Positions 37,076 through 49,507 of a stretch of 64,000 nt of DNA are shown piece by piece. The stretch comes from Chrysomallon squamiferum. Its lineage: Eukaryota; Mollusca; Gastropoda; Neomphalida; Peltospiridae. The DNA lies in contig CM022673.1 in the NCBI GenBank assembly GCA_012295275.1, positions 18,077,310 to 18,141,309 of the forward strand, read 5' to 3'. The position numbers and the translations under genes are program-made. Numbering within the stretch: position 1 is the first letter of the stretch; every line of letters begins with the position of its first letter. The notes beneath the pieces were generated by a model. That model was not told the DNA's origin and did not search any database. It saw only the letters and a list, made by a program, of their open reading frames with translations.

Positions 37076-39444
37076 CATTTATTTCTCCTTCTGTGATTCA
37101 TAACCTGGGAATTTTCCTAATTACTTTTTTTTCTCTCTTTATTTCTTGGCGTTCTCTGTCAGCGGAAACGCACATGCAGTCTCAGCAACTGATAAAAGCA
37201 AAAGTAACATACATGTTTGCTACGTAGTCATAGCAACAGATCCACACATTTCACGCCTCTCAGTTAAGGTGTACCGTGTAATGTGATGATAAACATACCA
37301 GAAATATCTTATCTGTTGTAACAATTATCTACACTTTTTACTTACCTCCTGTCATATACCACAAAATATATACAATATATAGTACATATATATACATACA
37401 CATATACATACATAACTACACACGTACAAAAACACATACACATGTGAAGATTGATGCATACATGCATAAGCATATAAACACACAAACATACACATCTACA
37501 TACATATGCTCTTATACGCACACACACACACACACACACTTATGTACATATAAATATAAATATATGGTTTTTGTGTTTTACTCTCTTTCTGCCTTTAAAG
37601 ACATTTCTTGTACACAGAATAACATTCTAAGAACTTTGATAGTCGTAGAATATAACAACAACAGTAATAATAATAATAATAATAATAAAAATAGTTAAAT
37701 GACGATGATGATAATGATAATAATAAAATGCTAATAACAATTAGAATAATGATGAATACGATAACAACGACGACCACGACAACAATAACAACAACAACAA
37801 TAACAATATTAATGAATAAATAAACAAGTACATCAAGTAATATTGATAAACACATTTTTAATATTAACGGGCTGCGTTTTTCAGTGAGGCGACTATAATT
37901 ACTACAGGATTTATGAATAGTTAATGAGTAGTGTCAATACTAATATTGCAATCACTTTCATTTTATGGATGGGAGATATTAGAATAAATAAATTCTGCAT
38001 TTCGATATCACATTATTATTAATGTTAGAGAGAGTTATACTTAATTCACGACTGAGTAAGTTAATCAATATTGTTCGTACGCGGTTGATCTCCATAATAT
38101 ACAGTGAATATAAATATTTTAAGAATAACGAGAGAAAGTTTGTAGTATCTTGTAACCTGCTCTAGTGGTTAACTACGTATAATAAAGGGAAAACATCCGA
38201 TTTCATTGTCGCTAAATTTTCTACTTTTTAAAACAAAGGTTATAATCATTCCAGCACACACATTTTGTTTTAATTTTTCAGAAAAAGTTATATTAATGTT
38301 ACCACCAATGATTAATAGCCGATTAACACTGTTGTTATGGCTACAATCTTACTTTAATAAAGGAAAGAGAGAGAGAAAAAAGGATGAATAATAATAAATA
38401 CAAAATCAGTGGATGTTTGTTTATAGAAACACTTATGTCAAATATAATTTTATGATTTCTCTATATATATTGATATTTGAAGCTCACTAACAAAGGCGAT
38501 TAACACATTTGTAGTCATTTTCATATAGACTAGTAACAATAAAGGACAGTGTTTCTCAAATCATTCACGGAACTCTAAGTGGAACGGGAAATATTCCCGC
38601 ACACACCCACGTAAAGTTAAGTATTGATTCTATATTTTACCGATTAATATGAAGAGAATTTTTTATATTTTACTTCACATAGACAAGAAAAATAAACGTC
38701 AGTTTTTCGTAAATCAGTCACAGAACACTGAATGCCAATAAAGACAGACCTGATATTTTGTTATCAGCATATACTTTATTATAAAATATTAGTTTACATA
38801 TAAAATCCGTTAGCTCTAAAAACTATCCACTCTTTGTTATTCGTTCTGGGTCGAGTCGATTAGCGTTTGTGTGTAATCATCTATTTTATCTCTAACACGG
38901 GCTTATAAATTAACAACAGCACACACAAATAAACTGTCGCTCTAATGTTTATTTGTTGTGATATTATTAGCAATAATGTGTTGATGAGGCTAATTTAATA
39001 AACGATTTCCCTCGGTTCAGTTCGGTGTGTTTTACAGGAGACTTGTGGCTCAAGTACGCTCATCTGACAGGTAATCCGAACATGTTAACAGTACATTTAG
39101 TGAGAGTCTCATCTTGGTTCTGTCGTTAAAAACACAAGACTAAAATAGAGCTATACACTTAAATACTTAATCACATAAAAATTCACAGGAACACAGAGAT
39201 ATACAAACGTACACACATACATACAAGGAAAAGAAAAGAAAAAGAAGCTATATTAATATGTTATGATAATAATAAAAAAAAAAATAAAAGTAGTAGTAGT
39301 AGTAAAAGCAGTGTAGAAGAAATAGAAGTAGTATTAGTAGTAGTAATGATAATACTAATAATTTGTACCTAGATATTGCTTGTTTTCATAGACCGTCTCA
39401 ATACCTTATTGATTGATTTAATCAATCCCTCTCAGTTTCAAGTC

Positions 39445-40347
39445 TCTTTGAAGAAAAATCACTATTAGTTTAACAATCAAAGCATTTTGAACTTTCTTCA
39501 AAACACTGTTATAAACTTTGAAGAAAAATCACTATTAGTTTAAAAATCAAAGCATTTTGAACTTTCTTCAAAACACTGTTATAAACTTTGAAGAAAAATC
39601 ACTATTAGTTTAATAATCAAAGCATTTGGAACTTTCTTCAAAACACTGTTATAAACTTTGAAGAAAAATCACTATTAGTTTAATAATCAAAGCATTTTTG
39701 AACTTCTTCAAAACACTGTTATAAACTTTGAAGAAAAATCACTATTAGTTTAATAATCAAAGCATTTTGAACTTTCTTCAAAACACTGTTATAAACTTTG
39801 AAGAAAAATCACTATTAGTTTAATAATCAAAGCATTTTGAACTTTCTTCAAAACACTGTTATAAACTTTGAAGAAAAATCACTATTAGTTTAATAATCAA
39901 AGCATTTTTTCAAAACACTGTTATAAACTTTGAAGAAAAATCACTATTAGTTTAATAATCAAAGCATTTTGAACTTTCTTCAAAACACTGTTATAAACTT
40001 TGAAGAAAAATCACTATTAGTTTAATAATCAAAGCGTTTTGAACTTTTTCAAAACACTGTTATAAACTTTGAAAGAAAAATCACTATTAGTTTAATAATC
40101 AAAGCATTTTGAACTTTCTTCAAAACACTGTTATAAACTTTGAAGAAAAATCACTATTAGTTTAATAATCAAAGCGTTTTGAACTTTCTTCAAAACACTG
40201 TTATAAACTTTGAAGAAAAATCACTATTAGTTTAATAATCAAAGCATTTTGAACTTTCTTCAAAACACTGTTATAAACTTTGAAGAAAAATCACTATTAG
40301 TTTAATAATCAAAGCGTTTTGAACTTTCTTCAAAACACTGTTATAAA
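39445..40347. repeat. 70-bp minisatellite, about 13 units, with a 10-bp inverted repeat
   Basis: Very uniform 70-bp units, several differing by only 1-3 bases. Each has TTTGAAGAAA near the start and TTTCTTCAAA near the end. The two are exact reverse complements, so the end of one unit can pair with the start of the next across the 14-base spacer ACACTGTTATAAAC. One unit at about 39,905 is shortened by about 12 bases. Confidence 0.95.
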
Positions 40348-40616
40348 ACAGCCACTGTGCGACGAAACCTGAAAGTACGAGTGAAATTAATTATCAGTAT
40401 TCATCGACGTAATTTGTTCAGAGTTTATTGAAATTCGATGACATCTCATTTTCTATCTGCTGTTTGCAAAACATCGTAATTACTCTTTAGTTATATTTAT
40501 AAATTTTTAGCCTCTGTCTGGATCAAAGATATGTTTTACTCTTTGTTGTTTATTCTACAAAACAAAACATTTTTATACACTTTGGTTTACTCTCAGTAGT
40601 ATCCAGTTTGTTATCC

Positions 40617-40669
40617 GTTACCACGGCAACACACTGTTTGTTTCTGTTTTGTTTCGTTACCATGGTGAT
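40617..40669 (+). promoter_or_regulatory. Pair of RFX X-box-like sites
   Basis: GTTACCACGGCAAC (40617-40630) matches the palindromic X-box at 12 of 14 positions. GTTACCATGGTGAT (40656-40669) is a weaker match 25 bases on. No known gene starts within about 1 kb. Confidence 0.35.
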
Positions 40670-41419
40670 GTTGTCTATGAGTAGACGCAATGACTCCACG
40701 CCAAAAATAATAATCTTTGTGTTTTTTTGATGATAGCGTTTTGTGAGAGAAAGAGTTTTTTGTTTTATAAATAAATCACATTCTGCCTTTGTGGTTTGCA
40801 TCAGTACGTTTCTTCTTCAGTTAGCATTGTGTGAATTTAGTACTGACACTGCAAAAATACATCTTAAAGATCATGTTATAGTAACTGTTGTTCGAATTAA
40901 TTAGGGAGAAGTTATTCATAATTAACAAAAATATGTAAAATAAATAAATGCATACTGTCTAATAAATAAGCTGTGTAGGTTGAAAGATAAACACATACAT
41001 ACATAAATAACATTCACATATTTTTGCATACACACACACACATACATACATACATATATACATACATACATACACACATACATACACACATAAAAACATA
41101 CATACACACATACATCCAAGCACACATACAAACATAGGTACATAAATAGGTACATAAATACATTCACATACATGCATAGAAAGCTGAGTCAGAGACAACT
41201 TGATGATTTTGTAGAAAGAAATAAGATGGTGTACAACTGTCTAGAGAAAACAAAAAGTTGTATTTTTTTGTAGATAATAAAACATTTGATTGTAGATAAC
41301 TCTTTATGTGTCTATCGTTCTGCAGAGCACAAATGTTACATTAGAAAACCTGAATGTAGAAAAATTCTTTAGTTATCAACAATACAAAAATAAATAAATA
41401 AAAGTGTAAATAAATAAAA

Positions 41420-41422
41420 TAA

Positions 41423-41468
<46 letters not shown>

Positions 41469-41490
41469 GTAATAATAATAATAATAATAA
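41420..41490. repeat. AAT microsatellite upstream of copy 1
   Basis: AAT units with one AGT interruption. The same array with slightly different length is at about 49298-49362 in copy 2. Confidence 0.9.
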
Positions 41491-41638
41491 ACAATTTAAA
41501 AATAAATAAATAATAAAATATTAAATAAATAAAAAGTAAGAAAATCACAAAATGTGCATATAGTACAGAAAGTTTTCGCAGCAAACAAATGTATGTGGAG
41601 AGCGGGCAGAAACTGAAACATGAAGGAACGGTAAGATA

Positions 41639-41645
41639 TATAAAA
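41639..41645 (+). promoter_or_regulatory. TATA box of esterase-like gene copy 1
   Basis: TATAAAA is preserved at the same place in copy 2 (49501-49507). A start site about 30 bases on would be near 41669 and would begin a 5' exon ending at the donor after 41886. Confidence 0.5.
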
Positions 41646-41669
41646 CTGAGTTAGCTGTAAGAAGAATTT

Positions 41670-41886
41670 ACACTGGGAGAACAAGGTCACACGTCTATGT
41701 TTAGCTAGAGGTAACATAATCGGCGTGGATGATGATGAATTTGACAAAGCACTACTTCAGCGCCAACTAACGTGTGCACGTCTTGCTTACAGCGAAGTGT
41801 TCGGCGAGTTACCTCAGTACACGACGTTTCTGTCTGCCAAGTGTGGACATGTTGCAGCGTTCTCTGCAAGTACAGGTGTAGTTGAG
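41670..41886 (+). other. 5' untranslated exon of esterase-like copy 1 (predicted)
   Basis: Ends GTTGAG before GTAAAT, and the matching acceptor is TTTTGCAG before 42307. One frame is stop-free through the exon (GTG-GAT-GAT... from 41725) and looks protein-like, but it has no ATG and ends at a stop soon after the splice. I therefore read the exon as non-coding leader. The corresponding exon in copy 2 ends at 49748. Confidence 0.5.
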
Positions 41887-42430
41887 GTAAATATATTTAT
41901 TTTAATCTGTCTGTTTTTTTTTTTTTTTTTCTTAAACAAAATTTTCACTCTTTTTAAACATCGTGTTCTCACAGATGTTTGTTGTAAAGAAGTGTTAAAT
42001 TAATTCAGTAAGTAAATTAAAAAAGAGTAAATAGGTAAGTAAGCAAGCAAATAAGTAAGCAAATAAGTAACTAAGTAAGTAAATAAATAAATAAATAAAT
42101 AGAAAGCTAAATGGATAAAAGGCATATTAATTAATCCTTAAAAAGAAAAGATGAAACAAAAACGGTACGAAACTTATAGAAGAAGAACAACAACACTGAT
42201 TATGATAATAATAACTAAATTAGTGTCAACGTGACTACTGACATTGTATTACGAAAATATAATTTTGTATATTAAATTACTGTCAGATTTCGTTTGTATT
42301 TTGCAGAAATGGGTGAAACTTATCATCTTTGTGTTCGCTGATGACTTACAAGAGTGAAAGGTTTCATCTGTCTTTAAAGTAAGATTTGGATGTGATTTAA
42401 TAATATCAAGGAAATACAAAAACTGTTAAA

Positions 42431-45427
42431 ATGGCCGACAAACCAGAGGAGACGCCTGAAAAACCATCGGAAGATGCCGAAAAACCAGCGGAAGTAGTCG
42501 AAAAACCAGCGGAAGTAGTCGAAAAGCCAGCGGAAGGTGCCGAAAAGCCAGCGGAAGGTGCCGAAAAACCAGCGGAAGTAGTCGAAAAACCATCGGAAGG
42601 TGCCGAAAAGCCAGCGGAAGGTACCGAAAAAGTAGCGGAAGGAGCCGATAAGTCAGCGGAAGCAGCACCAAAACCAACGGAAACACCCGAAGTTACGGAA
42701 CCAGCGAAAACGGAAGACCAAATCAAAAAGACAGATGAAACGACAGCAAAAACAACTGAGCCGACAACTGAGGAAAGCAAAATAGAACCAGAAAATGTGA
42801 ATCCAGATTCTCCCGAAACAGGCTCGGGAGATCAAACAGTTATTCCGATCGAAGCCGAAACAGATAAAGAGGGAGAAGCGACGTTAGCCGAGACGACAGC
42901 AGGGGAGAAAGCTGCGACAGAGACAAAACCGGAGACTAAAAAGAAACAGTTCAAGTTTTTCACACCTTACCAGCCGACCACGGAGAAGATAGAAGGACAA
43001 AGCGCCTTTAAAAGATGCTACACGAGACGAGCCGTGTGGATAACGATTCTAGTTTTCTTACTGGCCATTTTCATTCTTATAGCGTGCGCTGTTTTCATCG
43101 CCGTCACCAAAGAACCCAAATCAGGCCCCCTAGCGAACACTGAGTGCGGAAAAGTCGAAGGATTGATTTTTGAAGGAGGAGTAGAATTCAGAGGAATTCC
43201 GTACGCGTTGGCTCCTGTAGGAGCTCTGCGGTGGAAGCCTCCTAAGAAACCGAGTCACTATGACAAGACGTGCTGGAAAGGAACTTTGAACGCCACAGTG
43301 TTTGGTAACTCCTGTTTTCAGAGAAATATATATTTAGACAAGGGTTCTTCCCCCTTCCTAGGTAGCGAGGACTGTCTTTATCTAAACGTGTGGACGCCTA
43401 CACAAAATGTCAAGGCGAATCTGCCCGTGGCTGTCTTCGTCCATGGCGGCTCTCTAGCCAACTTTAATGGAAACTGGCCTCGGTACAGTCCCAACATCAA
43501 ACTGGCGTCGTCGTCAGGGATGGTGTTTGTCAGCATGAACTACCGACTGCACGCTTTCGGCTTCATGGCGCTGGACATTCTGTCCAAACAGTCGCCTCAT
43601 GGGGTGTCAGGAAACTACGGCTTCATGGACATCATCATGGCTTTGCAGTGGGTGAAGAGAAACATTCACAACTTTGGAGGTGATCCTAGTCAGGTATTGA
43701 TACAGTCGTAGAGTGTTTATCTGGAGTGTAATCGTATTCACAAATTAATATGCTTTTTCTACATTGTAATATGCATTTCATACCTTTCAGGTATAATGAA
43801 TCTTTATTGAAATGAATGTTTAACAATATCTCAAAATATTTATCAAGAATTAGGTATTGCACATGTTTAGCAGCAGCAGTAGCAGCAGCAGTAGTAATAA
43901 TAGTAGTAGTATATGTATATACACAAAAATATAATAGTTTAGGATGTCTTAATCTCAGAAATTAAAAAGATATGCTGTGATAATCTGTTTATAAAATAAA
44001 TAAATAATAATTAATAATGTTTTTTGTGTTTTTGTCAGGTATCTCTATTCGGTCAGAGTTCCGGCGGAACTGCAGTAATGGCTTTGATGACGTCACCGCT
44101 TTCCGCAGGACTTTTCCACAGAGCCTGGATATCGAGCGGCTCGGCTTTTTACGAAACACCACTGACTCAGGCTTCTACAGACAATCTCATCTTTCTCAAG
44201 CGAACCGGCTGCACCGATATTAAATGTCTGTACAGACTAAGTCCCGAAAACATCACCAGTGCCGCACCCTGGGACGAATTTCCCGACTGGACAATGACTA
44301 CTACTTTGGACTTGCCAGAGAAAAACGAGAGTTTTGGTGCTATCTGTGTGGTGGATGGTAAGTTGGCTCAGTTTATCGTCTTTCTCTTTGATGTATACAA
44401 GAAAATTAAGATATTTCGCTTAATGGTTTATATTTTTAGTGACATATATTACTGACTAAATTCACTCAGATTAAATGTACTAAACATGATGTAACCGGAT
44501 ATTTTCTGCAGGTTACGTAATTCCAAAGCCACCGTTAGAAGCGCTCTCCAGAGGCGAAGCAATGAAAATACCTCTTCTTATTGGTAAGTCTGGCTTATTT
44601 TTGTTCTTTTTTAATTATAATTGTTTTAAATTTGGACAAGGAAGATGCAGAAGATACTATAAAAATGCTAAATGTCTTGATATCCATAAACATACAAAGA
44701 TATTTCGCAATAAGATATTAAAATAATTTTCCATGATTACTGAAGCTTTGCTTTAGTCAGAATTACAAAGTGTTAATCTGAATACGAATGTCCTGTTAAT
44801 ATACAAATAAATATTGGTATTTTAGGCAGCACAGCCGAGGAGACAGATTTCTTTCCTATCCCTGAGTCGGTGCGGACGTGGACGTGGGTGAACTACACCC
44901 AGCATGTAACTGAGAAACTGGACACTTTCAGCGGAAACATTTCCGAGAAAACTCTAGAAATGTACCCACCTTCTAACTACTCGTCTGTTGAATGTGTCTA
45001 TACGTCTCTAGTATCTAACATTAGAGTTAACTGCCCTTTACAGGAAATTGCGTATGGTGCTGCAAACAGTATCCCAGTGTACTCGTATGTTGTGACGTAT
45101 AGAGCGTCTCAGCCAATCATGTTCGATGGATATAACTACCCCAGTGTCTGTTCTGGTCATCTGCTGGACATACTCGGTCTGTTTGGAGTTTTGGACAAAT
45201 TCATCGACATCTCAACTGAGGACGACGTCTCCTTCGGCAATATCGTAACTGAGGAGTTTATTCACTTTCTCAAATATGGTAAACCGAAATCTACTTCCTG
45301 GCAGAAGTTCCCGCTCAAAACTGCACTTCTAGATAAAAGAATAAAGTACATCGAAGGAGCTTACAAATCGGAGGAGTGCGCCTTTTGGAGGAGACATGGA
45401 TTCTTCAGATACAGCTGGATAAACTAA
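42431..45427 (+). CDS. Neurotactin-like transmembrane protein with cholinesterase-like domain, copy 1
   Basis: Coding exons 42431-43693, 44039-44357, 44512-44583, 44826-45427; 2256 nt, 751 residues plus stop, all junctions in phase. Residues 1-200 are an acidic, Lys/Glu-rich cytosolic tail with ten heptads of the type EKPAEVV/EKPAEGA at 10-79. Residues 201-226 (AVWITILVFLLAIFILIACA...) are a single membrane anchor with positive charges before it, giving type II topology. The rest is a type B carboxylesterase fold: EDCLYLNVW (313-321), oxyanion HGG (338-340), nucleophile S428 in FGQSSGG, acid E557 in GSTAEETDFF and H663 in CSGHLLD. Drosophila neurotactin has this layout but lost the triad, whereas here all three residues are present, so hydrolase activity is possible. 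Two short upstream ORFs precede the ATG: the three-codon ATG-TTT-AGC at 41697, and MGETYHLCVR at 42309-42341. The poly-A signal may be ATTAAA at 45528. Confidence 0.92.
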
Positions 45428-46866
45428 TCTGGTGTCAATGAAGTGATTTCAGATCTATCGTCAACCGCTGCACGTTTTGAGGTTCACTTCCAGGCATAAT
45501 AACAGCGTTTTTTTTAATAACATCATAATTAAAACCTAGGTGATTTCTCAGACACAATTAAATACTTTAAATTTTATTAAGTCACTATTATTTTATTTTA
45601 TTCTATTTTATTTTATTTTTTTTGAAACACTCTCATCTTTATTTCTTCATATTCTTATAGCTATAATTTTTTCTTGTCGTACAAAACAGTATGCTTTTAT
45701 TTCTATTATTTAGAAAGGGTATTGTAGCGTGAGCTAATAAAACTAATGTGAGAGCAGAATAGTTATAACGGGAGATAAAGATTATTGGCAAAGAAGAATT
45801 AGAAGTAGCACTGGTAGTAGTAGAAGTAGTAATTTTAGAAGTAATAGCAGCGGAAGATACAGCATCGGAGCAATATTAATAACAGTACTAGTAACAGAAA
45901 TAGCAGTGATAATAGTAACTGTAACCGAACTAGTAAATATGTTACTAGTAATTATAAAAATTGTAATAGAAATAGTAAATTTCATGTATATTAACAATAA
46001 AATTAAATAAAATGAATAAATAAACAAACAGACACAAATAATTGAATAAATAAATATATAAATAAATAAATAAATAAACAAATAAATAAATATATAAATA
46101 AGTAAATAAATAAATAAATAAATATATAAATAACAGTAAAGAAACAAACATCGAGTTAACAATGAATGCAGACATGAAATATTTATAAAATAAAATGTAT
46201 TTTGTTTGTGAGTTACTTTTAATAACTGATCATGTTTTAAACATGTATGTAACCAGTCAGATTACGCAGACGTAGATGTTTCGATGATCTATGCTGAAAG
46301 CGAAGCTACCATGGTATATCTACACAAGCTAATTTGTATTATTATTTTTATTTTTTATTCCTAGTGATTATTTCTAAAACTTGAGACAAATATTTACAAT
46401 AAAGACGAAAGTTCGACCCATGATAAAGTTTCAACAGCAAACCGAAGAAATATTAAGTTTGAAAGCTTTCGATGATAATAAACAAAACCAAAACAACAAC
46501 AAAATTAGACGTATCTCTTGGAATCATACAACATGTACTTAGACTGCTTTCATCTTTCAAAATATAGGTATCGATACGAATTCATCAGTTATCACCAATA
46601 TTATTTCACAGTCTTTTATTTTGTATATTGTATATATGTGTATTTTATATACTTTATTATTTTCACTTTTATAACTTTATCTCTAAACGAACTAAGAAAT
46701 GAGTTTGTAAAACAACCAATGTAAATAAAAACATATTATTTCTAAGATTTAATATATACGTGGTGATGTTTTGATGTGAAGTATTGCTTATGTAACGTTT
46801 TCATCGCTTGATGTGTCAAAGTTAGCTTGAAATAAATATATGATTCATTATAACATTTTCGGCTAA
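45428..46866. other. 3' flank of esterase-like copy 1
   Basis: AT-rich, with AGT/AAT trinucleotides (45805-45990) and AAAT tetramers (46010-46130). The corresponding flank of copy 2 (53814-54962) is related but with several indels. No other gene was seen. Confidence 0.6.
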
Positions 46867-46869
46867 AAC

Positions 46870-48500
46870 CGCAGAATAATAATCAAACCGGCGGACAAAG
46901 GATAGGAAATTGTTATTTTATCGATGGAAAATTACGTCCGCGAAGATCATACACAACTAAATATTACAAAATATTATAAAATATTGGACGAAGCCATTTG
47001 GCCAAGAAATACATTTAATAGAATTATTCTTTATCTACAGGGAAAGGATCATATTAAAAAAAAAAAAAAAACCCCAACAACAAATGAACTATCTAGCATC
47101 ACGATTTAAAGCCAATTTATTTAAAGCCAACTGCAAACAGACACGCTAGTTTTGTAAAAAATACAGATGATCTTTTATCTAAAATATCTAAAACAAAAAT
47201 ACCAACAATCCCTAGATACTGATTTCATGTACACTAACATAAACATAGGGCATAGAATCTGTTGAGAGATTTTGAAAAATATCCAGATACAGACAGACCA
47301 ATCGAAAACATTATTGAATTACTCGAATTAAGCTTAAAATGTAAAGAGTTTGATTAATTTAACGAGGAAATGTATCAGCAGGTTTGCGGATGCGCCACGG
47401 GTGAACGTTTCAGCCTACATTTTGCCTCTACTTATATCGCAGAAGGGGAAGAAACGGCATTAAACAAAGCAGCCATGTTTATATCTCAGATGACATTCTT
47501 ATTCTTCGGCAACATTCTAAAGACGAATTTTGGAAATTTTTTGAATTATTAAATCAACAAAATGATAATATTAAACTTAAAGACACAATATCAGATCAAA
47601 CTGTTGACATTTTTTTTTTTTTTTTTTACAAAGGTATATAGTTTGAAAAATCAAATAATTAGATTATAAAGTATTTACTAAATCCAAGGACACCAATCAG
47701 TTGCTGCATTATAATGATTTCATCCCCCTCACACGTTTTAATGAAGCCTGTTCAGTTCTATTTTGCGTCTGAAATCGAGAGGTTATTCAAAACGGTTTCT
47801 AAGGAAAATTAAATCTGAAACCATCATAGAATTAGAAAAATACTTGGATCCATCAGACACATTTAAGCCATATAAAATCCAGCATAATATTCCACCTCAC
47901 TTGGATACCGGGACAACAGTGATCTGCAAAAAGACCAGTTGCAGGCTTCACGACGTAATAAAATCTCAGGCTACGTTCAGTAGCGAACAAACAAAACTGA
48001 ATACCAAATCTGAACTAACCTAGACTGCGATTGCAAAAATGTTGTGTATTTGATAACATGCAACTTATCTAAAAAAACAGCATGTCCGCCAAACGTAAAA
48101 AATGTTACGAACTGTTTGTCACAAATAAAATATTAGTCATGAAGTTGAACTTCCTGGTCATATATTGGAGATCATTTTGAATCAAATAGAAAAACGCCCA
48201 TTTTGCGTTCAAAAATTGAAACTGACCTTTTTAGACTCGAACGAGAAAGGTTTTGGATTAGCACATTACAAATACCAAAAACCATTTTGAATAAATACTG
48301 AATCGGAAAATGTAAAGAGAGATATAAAATAATTTACAATCGCCGCGACGTTGTCATTGGTAAAATTATGAAGAAACAATATTTTAACTTACAGGCTACT
48401 AAGAAAAATCCAATAACAGCACGTCCCGACATATATTAGAGAAAAAAATCCACGACTAATAGACATTTTAGTCTCTATACAATTTTCTGAATAATTATGC
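46870..48500 (+). mobile_element. Degenerate Penelope-like retroelement (RT plus GIY-YIG remnants)
   Basis: Several frames joined by frameshifts and stops carry the landmarks of Penelope-like elements in the right order. They are IIKPADKG (46879-46902), NYVREDHTQLN and YYKIL, a block like YQQVCGCATGERFS...ETALNKA (about 47370-47480) typical before the RT active site, YISDDILIL with the two Asp (about 47485-47515), FTKSKDTNQLLHYNDF, RGYSKRFLRKIK (about 47778-47815), and NVVYLITC (48037-48060), a GIY-YIG endonuclease hallmark. Numerous stops and a poly-T insertion (about 47610) show it is dead. The 5' end is truncated near the duplication breakpoint. The 3' limit is uncertain. Confidence 0.85.
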
Positions 48501-49071
48501 CTGTATAAAGTTATGTTTCCAAAGGATAAACGAATCAATTCAGTAAGAGGTACGGAAATCTTTTAAAATATTTTCAAAGGATATTTTTTTGAATATTGTT
48601 TTTTTTGACAGGTTACTTTTTTATTTGAGAAAGACTATCTTCTAAATAGTGTTTAAAATAGTGATAAATGAATTTTTGAAATATATTTGTTTCTTGAAGT
48701 GTACATGAGTTAAAATAAAGAATTTCCTGTCCCAGGGCGTTCGTTAATTCTTAAATATATACATACAGACATACGTACATAAATACATTCACTCACATGC
48801 TTTATACATATAAAACTGAAGAAATATAATATAGACTGTATATCATTTGAAATAAACATTCCACTTGATCATTTACAGTTTAAAATATGAACACACTAGT
48901 TACATACACTTATAAATAAGATAAACTTCAACACATTCTCCTTTCTCCTCCCACTTCTGACTCGAATAAAAATGTTTTCACGGGCAACTAATAAACGAAC
49001 TCGTAAAACTTTCCGCCGACAGAAAATAGAAAGTTGTTGCTGTAAGAGAGATCAAGGTGTTCCACTAGCAA
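48501..49071. other. Spacer between the dead retroelement and duplication unit 2
   Basis: AT-rich, no gene or repeat array seen beyond a short ACAT run at about 48757-48785. Confidence 0.5.
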
Positions 49072-49296
49072 GCTGAGTTAGAGACAAGAAATCGTAATGT
49101 ATACAACTTGCGATTTTGTAGAAAACAAGAAGTTGTATTTTTTGTAGATAACAAAATATTTGATTGTAGATAACTCTTTATGTGTCTATCGTTCTGCAGA
49201 GCACAAATGTTACATTAGAAAACCTGAATGTAGAAAAATTCTTTAGTTATCAACAATACAAAAATAAATAAATAAAAGTGTAAATAAATAAAATAA

Positions 49297-49362
<66 letters not shown>

Positions 49363-49500
49363 CATAAATAAATAATAAAATATTAAATAAATAAAAAGTA
49401 AGAAAATCACAAAATGTGCATATAGTACAGAAAGTTTTCGCAGCAAACAAATGTATGTGGAGAGCGGGCAGAAACTGTAACATGAAGGAACGGTAAGATA

Positions 49501-49507
49501 TATAAAA
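49501..49507 (+). promoter_or_regulatory. TATA box of esterase-like gene copy 2
   Basis: TATAAAA in the same context as in copy 1. The predicted 5' exon runs from about 49532 to 49748, with its acceptor before 50160. Confidence 0.5.

Larger units (their letters stand above)
33977..41180. other. Gene-free stretch with regulatory-looking and tandem-repeat DNA
   Basis: The first about 700 bases (to 34,700) are less AT-rich and contain CpG-rich pieces, consistent with the promoter and 5' untranslated region of the zinc-finger gene on the minus strand. Beyond that I find no exon-like coding block. Simple sequence includes TA (35125-35150), TAAG/AAAT (36295-36350), trinucleotide blocks (36770-36895, 37640-37810), ACAT/AC (37385-37545, 41010-41165), a 70-bp minisatellite (39445-40347) and X-box-like sites at 37062 and 40617. 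Confidence 0.55.
41180..46866 (+). repeat. Tandem duplication unit 1 (esterase-like gene and flanks)
   Basis: Similarity to 49072-54962 begins near the block AGCTGAGTCAGAGACAA and runs through promoter, introns, exons and about 1.4 kb of 3' flank, ending at ATAACATTTTCGGCTAAAA. Exons are nearly identical, while introns and flanks carry more differences and indels. Confidence 0.93.

Noticed and set aside
40550-40801. 83-codon minus-strand frame of mixed composition
   Set aside because: No recognisable domain, no splice partners, and A-rich lysine/threonine bias. I give more weight to the X-box-like sites it overlaps.
41725-42003. Independent GTG-started small protein in the leader exon of the esterase-like genes (also 49587-49841)
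   Set aside because: No ATG, part of the frame is intron, and a TATA box just upstream suggests the exon is leader. Kept as a finding, not as a gene.
47370-48023. Separate small host genes at 47370-47552 and 47763-48023
   Set aside because: Their sequences fall into the ordered motif series of a Penelope-like element with frameshifts, so they are fragments of one dead retroelement.
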